The notes under the pieces were generated by a model, which saw only the letters and a list, made by a program, of their open reading frames with translations, did no database searches and was not told where the DNA came from. From Neokomagataea thailandica NBRC 106555 (GTDB lineage Bacteria > Pseudomonadota > Alphaproteobacteria > Acetobacterales > Acetobacteraceae): a stretch of DNA of 55,894 bases. The position numbers were made by a program, and so were the translations under genes. The stretch's first letter is position 1. The number at the start of each line of letters is the position of its first letter. The DNA lies in NCBI RefSeq assembly GCF_001598495.1, contig NZ_BCZB01000019.1, positions 1 to 55,894 on the forward strand, in the 5' to 3' direction. Shown one piece after another: positions 54,311-55,894 of this stretch.

Positions 54311-55401
54311 GATCGTTCCACATTCTTTGTAAAAGGCGCGGCAGAGCGTGTTTCGAGGGGAGATATTGTACGCTCTAATGCCGCGTTAGCAGACCCATTA
54401 TCAATGGCTTGCGCAGCGCGTTGTATGTTGTTGTAAAAGGCTCGTTCGTTAAAACACTTATCGCGTATCACCGTGCCGTGTCCAGCGACGTGAAGGGCCG
54501 CGGCCGTGTTTAATAAAACGGTATCACGGTATGCACCTTTTTGTCCCTGTAACAGGGCTTTAAGGGCAAGGGCATTTTCAGGCGGCGCTCCGCCACGTAT
54601 GTCCGCAATAGGGCGTGATGCGAGCCCTACGTCGTGAGCGTGGAATGTGAAGCGACTTTGTGTTTCTTGCTCGAAGCTAAACACATGATTGGGCCCTGAG
54701 AGGGTGAGTTCATCACTGCCCCCTTCATCGGTTTCGCTATGGATTGTCCATGTATATGTGCTGCCAAGTTGGTGAAGAACTGTACCGAGACGCTCTAACC
54801 AGCGAAGGTCAAAAACACCGAGTAATTGACGCTTAACGCATGCCGGGTTGCACAAAGGGCCTACGAGGTTGAAGATAGTCCGAAACCCGAGAGATTTTCG
54901 GACGGGGGCTGCATGCCGTAAAGCTGGGTGGTGATACGGTGCTGCGAGGAATACGAGGCCGTCATTATGCAAACGTTGGGCCAGCGTCACCGGGTTTTTG
55001 TCAAGACTGACGCCTAATTGCTCCAGAACATCTGTTGCGCCGGAGCGGGATGAGAGGGCTCTATTGCCGTGTTTGGCAACAGGAATACCCATCCCGGCGA
55101 GGACAAAGGCAACGGCTGTTGAAACATTGAGTGTGTTTAAGCCGTCCCCTCCTGTGCCGCAGACATCAATGGTGTCTGCTGGGGCGTGTGGCACCGGATG
55201 CATGTGTTGGCGAACAGCACGGACAGCGCCGATGAGGTCGTGCTCTGTTTCACCGCGCAGATGCAATGCTGTTAAAAACGCAGCAAGTTGCAGTGGGTCG
55301 GCAGTGCCGAGCATGACGTCTTGGATCGCTTTTTCAGCATCTTCAGATGATAATGCTTGGCCTCGGACCAGTTTGTGCAGGCTATGAGAAAGCTGTGTCA
55401 T
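54307..55401 (-). CDS. trpD: Anthranilate phosphoribosyltransferase
   Basis: 364 residues. VCGTGGDGLNTLNVST is the PRPP-binding glycine-rich motif, KHGNRALSSRSGATDVLEQLG and LGFRTIFNLVGPLCNPA bind anthranilate and Mg. It transfers phosphoribose to anthranilate. Four-base overlaps join it to trpG upstream and trpC downstream. Confidence 0.97.
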   Translation of the reverse strand: MTQLSHSLHKLVRGQALSSEDAEKAIQDVMLGTADPLQLAAFLTALHLRGETEHDLIGAVRAVRQHMHPVPHAPADTIDVCGTGGDGLNTLNVSTAVAFVLAGMGIPVAKHGNRALSSRSGATDVLEQLGVSLDKNPVTLAQRLHNDGLVFLAAPYHHPALRHAAPVRKSLGFRTIFNLVGPLCNPACVKRQLLGVFDLRWLERLGTVLHQLGSTYTWTIHSETDEGGSDELTLSGPNHVFSFEQETQSRFTFHAHDVGLASRPIADIRGGAPPENALALKALLQGQKGAYRDTVLLNTAAALHVAGHGTVIRDKCFNERAFYNNIQRAAQAIDNGSANAALERTISPLETRSAAPFTKNVERS

Positions 55402-55894
55402 GCGGGTGTAGAAACCGTGATACCTGCGCGTGTTAAGAAATTAGCGAATAAATCTTTCCCGCCGATGGAGGCAACACTTTCTGGGTGGAATTGTACACCG
55501 TGAATCTCATAATCACGATGGCGCACCCCCATAATGACCCCATCTTGTGTATGCGCGTTGACGTGCAGTGTATCGGGTATGCTGTTGGGTTCTAGGGTTA
55601 GGCTATGATAGCGCACGACATCAACGGGGTTCGGTAAATCTGTGAATACCCCTGTGTTATCATGCTCTACGGGGCTGATTTTGCCATGCATGGGTATGGG
55701 AGCCCGCACGACCTCTGCACCAAAGACTTGTCCAATCGCTTGATGCCCTAGGCAGACACCGAGAATAGGCACGCGCCCTGCAGCAGCTTGAATAAGGTCA
55801 CAGCATATGCCGGCATCATTAGGGGCGCATGGGCCGGGTGATAGGACGATAGCTTGTGGCTTGAGGGCTAGCGCGTCTTCTACGCTGAGGGCGT
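55398..55894 (-). CDS. trpG: Anthranilate synthase component II, glutamine amidotransferase (5' end outside window)
   Basis: The last 165 codons are present; the frame is open to the window edge. AIVLSPGPCAPNDAG gives the oxyanion region, GVCLGHQAIGQVFGA the nucleophilic Cys, and IHGVQFHPESVAS the catalytic His-Glu. It supplies ammonia to TrpE, which is outside the window. It may also serve p-aminobenzoate synthesis. Confidence 0.95.
   Translation of the reverse strand, partial: ALSVEDALALKPQAIVLSPGPCAPNDAGICCDLIQAAAGRVPILGVCLGHQAIGQVFGAEVVRAPIPMHGKISPVEHDNTGVFTDLPNPVDVVRYHSLTLEPNSIPDTLHVNAHTQDGVIMGVRHRDYEIHGVQFHPESVASIGGKDLFANFLTRAGITVSTPA

Overview
The window reads as a gene-dense chromosomal segment of an alphaproteobacterium, most likely an acetic acid bacterium (Acetobacteraceae). 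The reasons are family-level: a TrcR/DUF1013 regulator, a PdhB with its own N-terminal lipoyl domain, an ELM1-type protein, an Mg-type HemB, a C-minus ribosomal protein L31, GatCAB, and small PurL with separate PurQ and PurS. The genus cannot be fixed from the sequence alone. No phage, insertion sequence, CRISPR array or rRNA gene was seen, and no gene-free stretch exceeds 300 bases.

Layout. 1-2056: end of secD, then secF, with a shared terminator. 2097-5024: mscL plus a lipoprotein (minus strand), rpmE, a frameshifted hsp20 behind a sigma-32-type promoter, the cell-cycle regulator trcR behind a structured leader carrying a possible small ORF, and a YdcH-like protein. 5085-14859: purEK, a tandem radC pair (one with a degenerate active site), uvrD-prmA-GNAT, aminopeptidase P, a lytic transglycosylase-like protein and an SMR pump. 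15032-21890: tRNA-Ser(GCT), gatCAB, ruvX, a lipoprotein, a very acidic small protein, then two nearly identical tRNA-Val genes (GAC and CAC) bracketing an N-formylglutamate amidohydrolase-like gene and a deoxyribosyltransferase-like gene. 22019-30756: acyltransferase, a large unknown beta-rich repeat protein downstream of an ELM1-like gene, a DEAD-box helicase, argE, an aspartoacylase-like gene, and glyA with a hairpin leader. 30885-34093: amino acid permease, hemB, yraN and a small secreted protein.

34284-40734 (minus strand): purB, then purC-purS-(Rap1a-like)-purQ-purL chained by four-base start/stop overlaps, followed by bolA and grxD. A secreted, cysteine-containing Rap1a/Tai-like protein sits inside the coupled FGAM synthase genes. 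40840-46368 (plus): TerC-like protein, a soluble lytic transglycosylase, pncC and metQNI. 46415-53230 (minus): a His-rich secreted peptide and the pyruvate dehydrogenase cluster pdhA-pdhB-pdhC-lpdA-lipA-ratA-like. 53387-55894 (minus): trpG (cut by the window edge)-trpD-trpC.

The genes are mostly housekeeping. The unusual signals lie in the leaders and joints: the trcR leader and its small ORF, a sigma-32 promoter inside the rpmE terminator, a five-C tract that breaks hsp20, the Rap1a-like gene in the purine operon, the paired tRNA-Val genes with matching promoters, a self-occluding glyA leader, and an orphan plus-strand terminator at 19628-19658.
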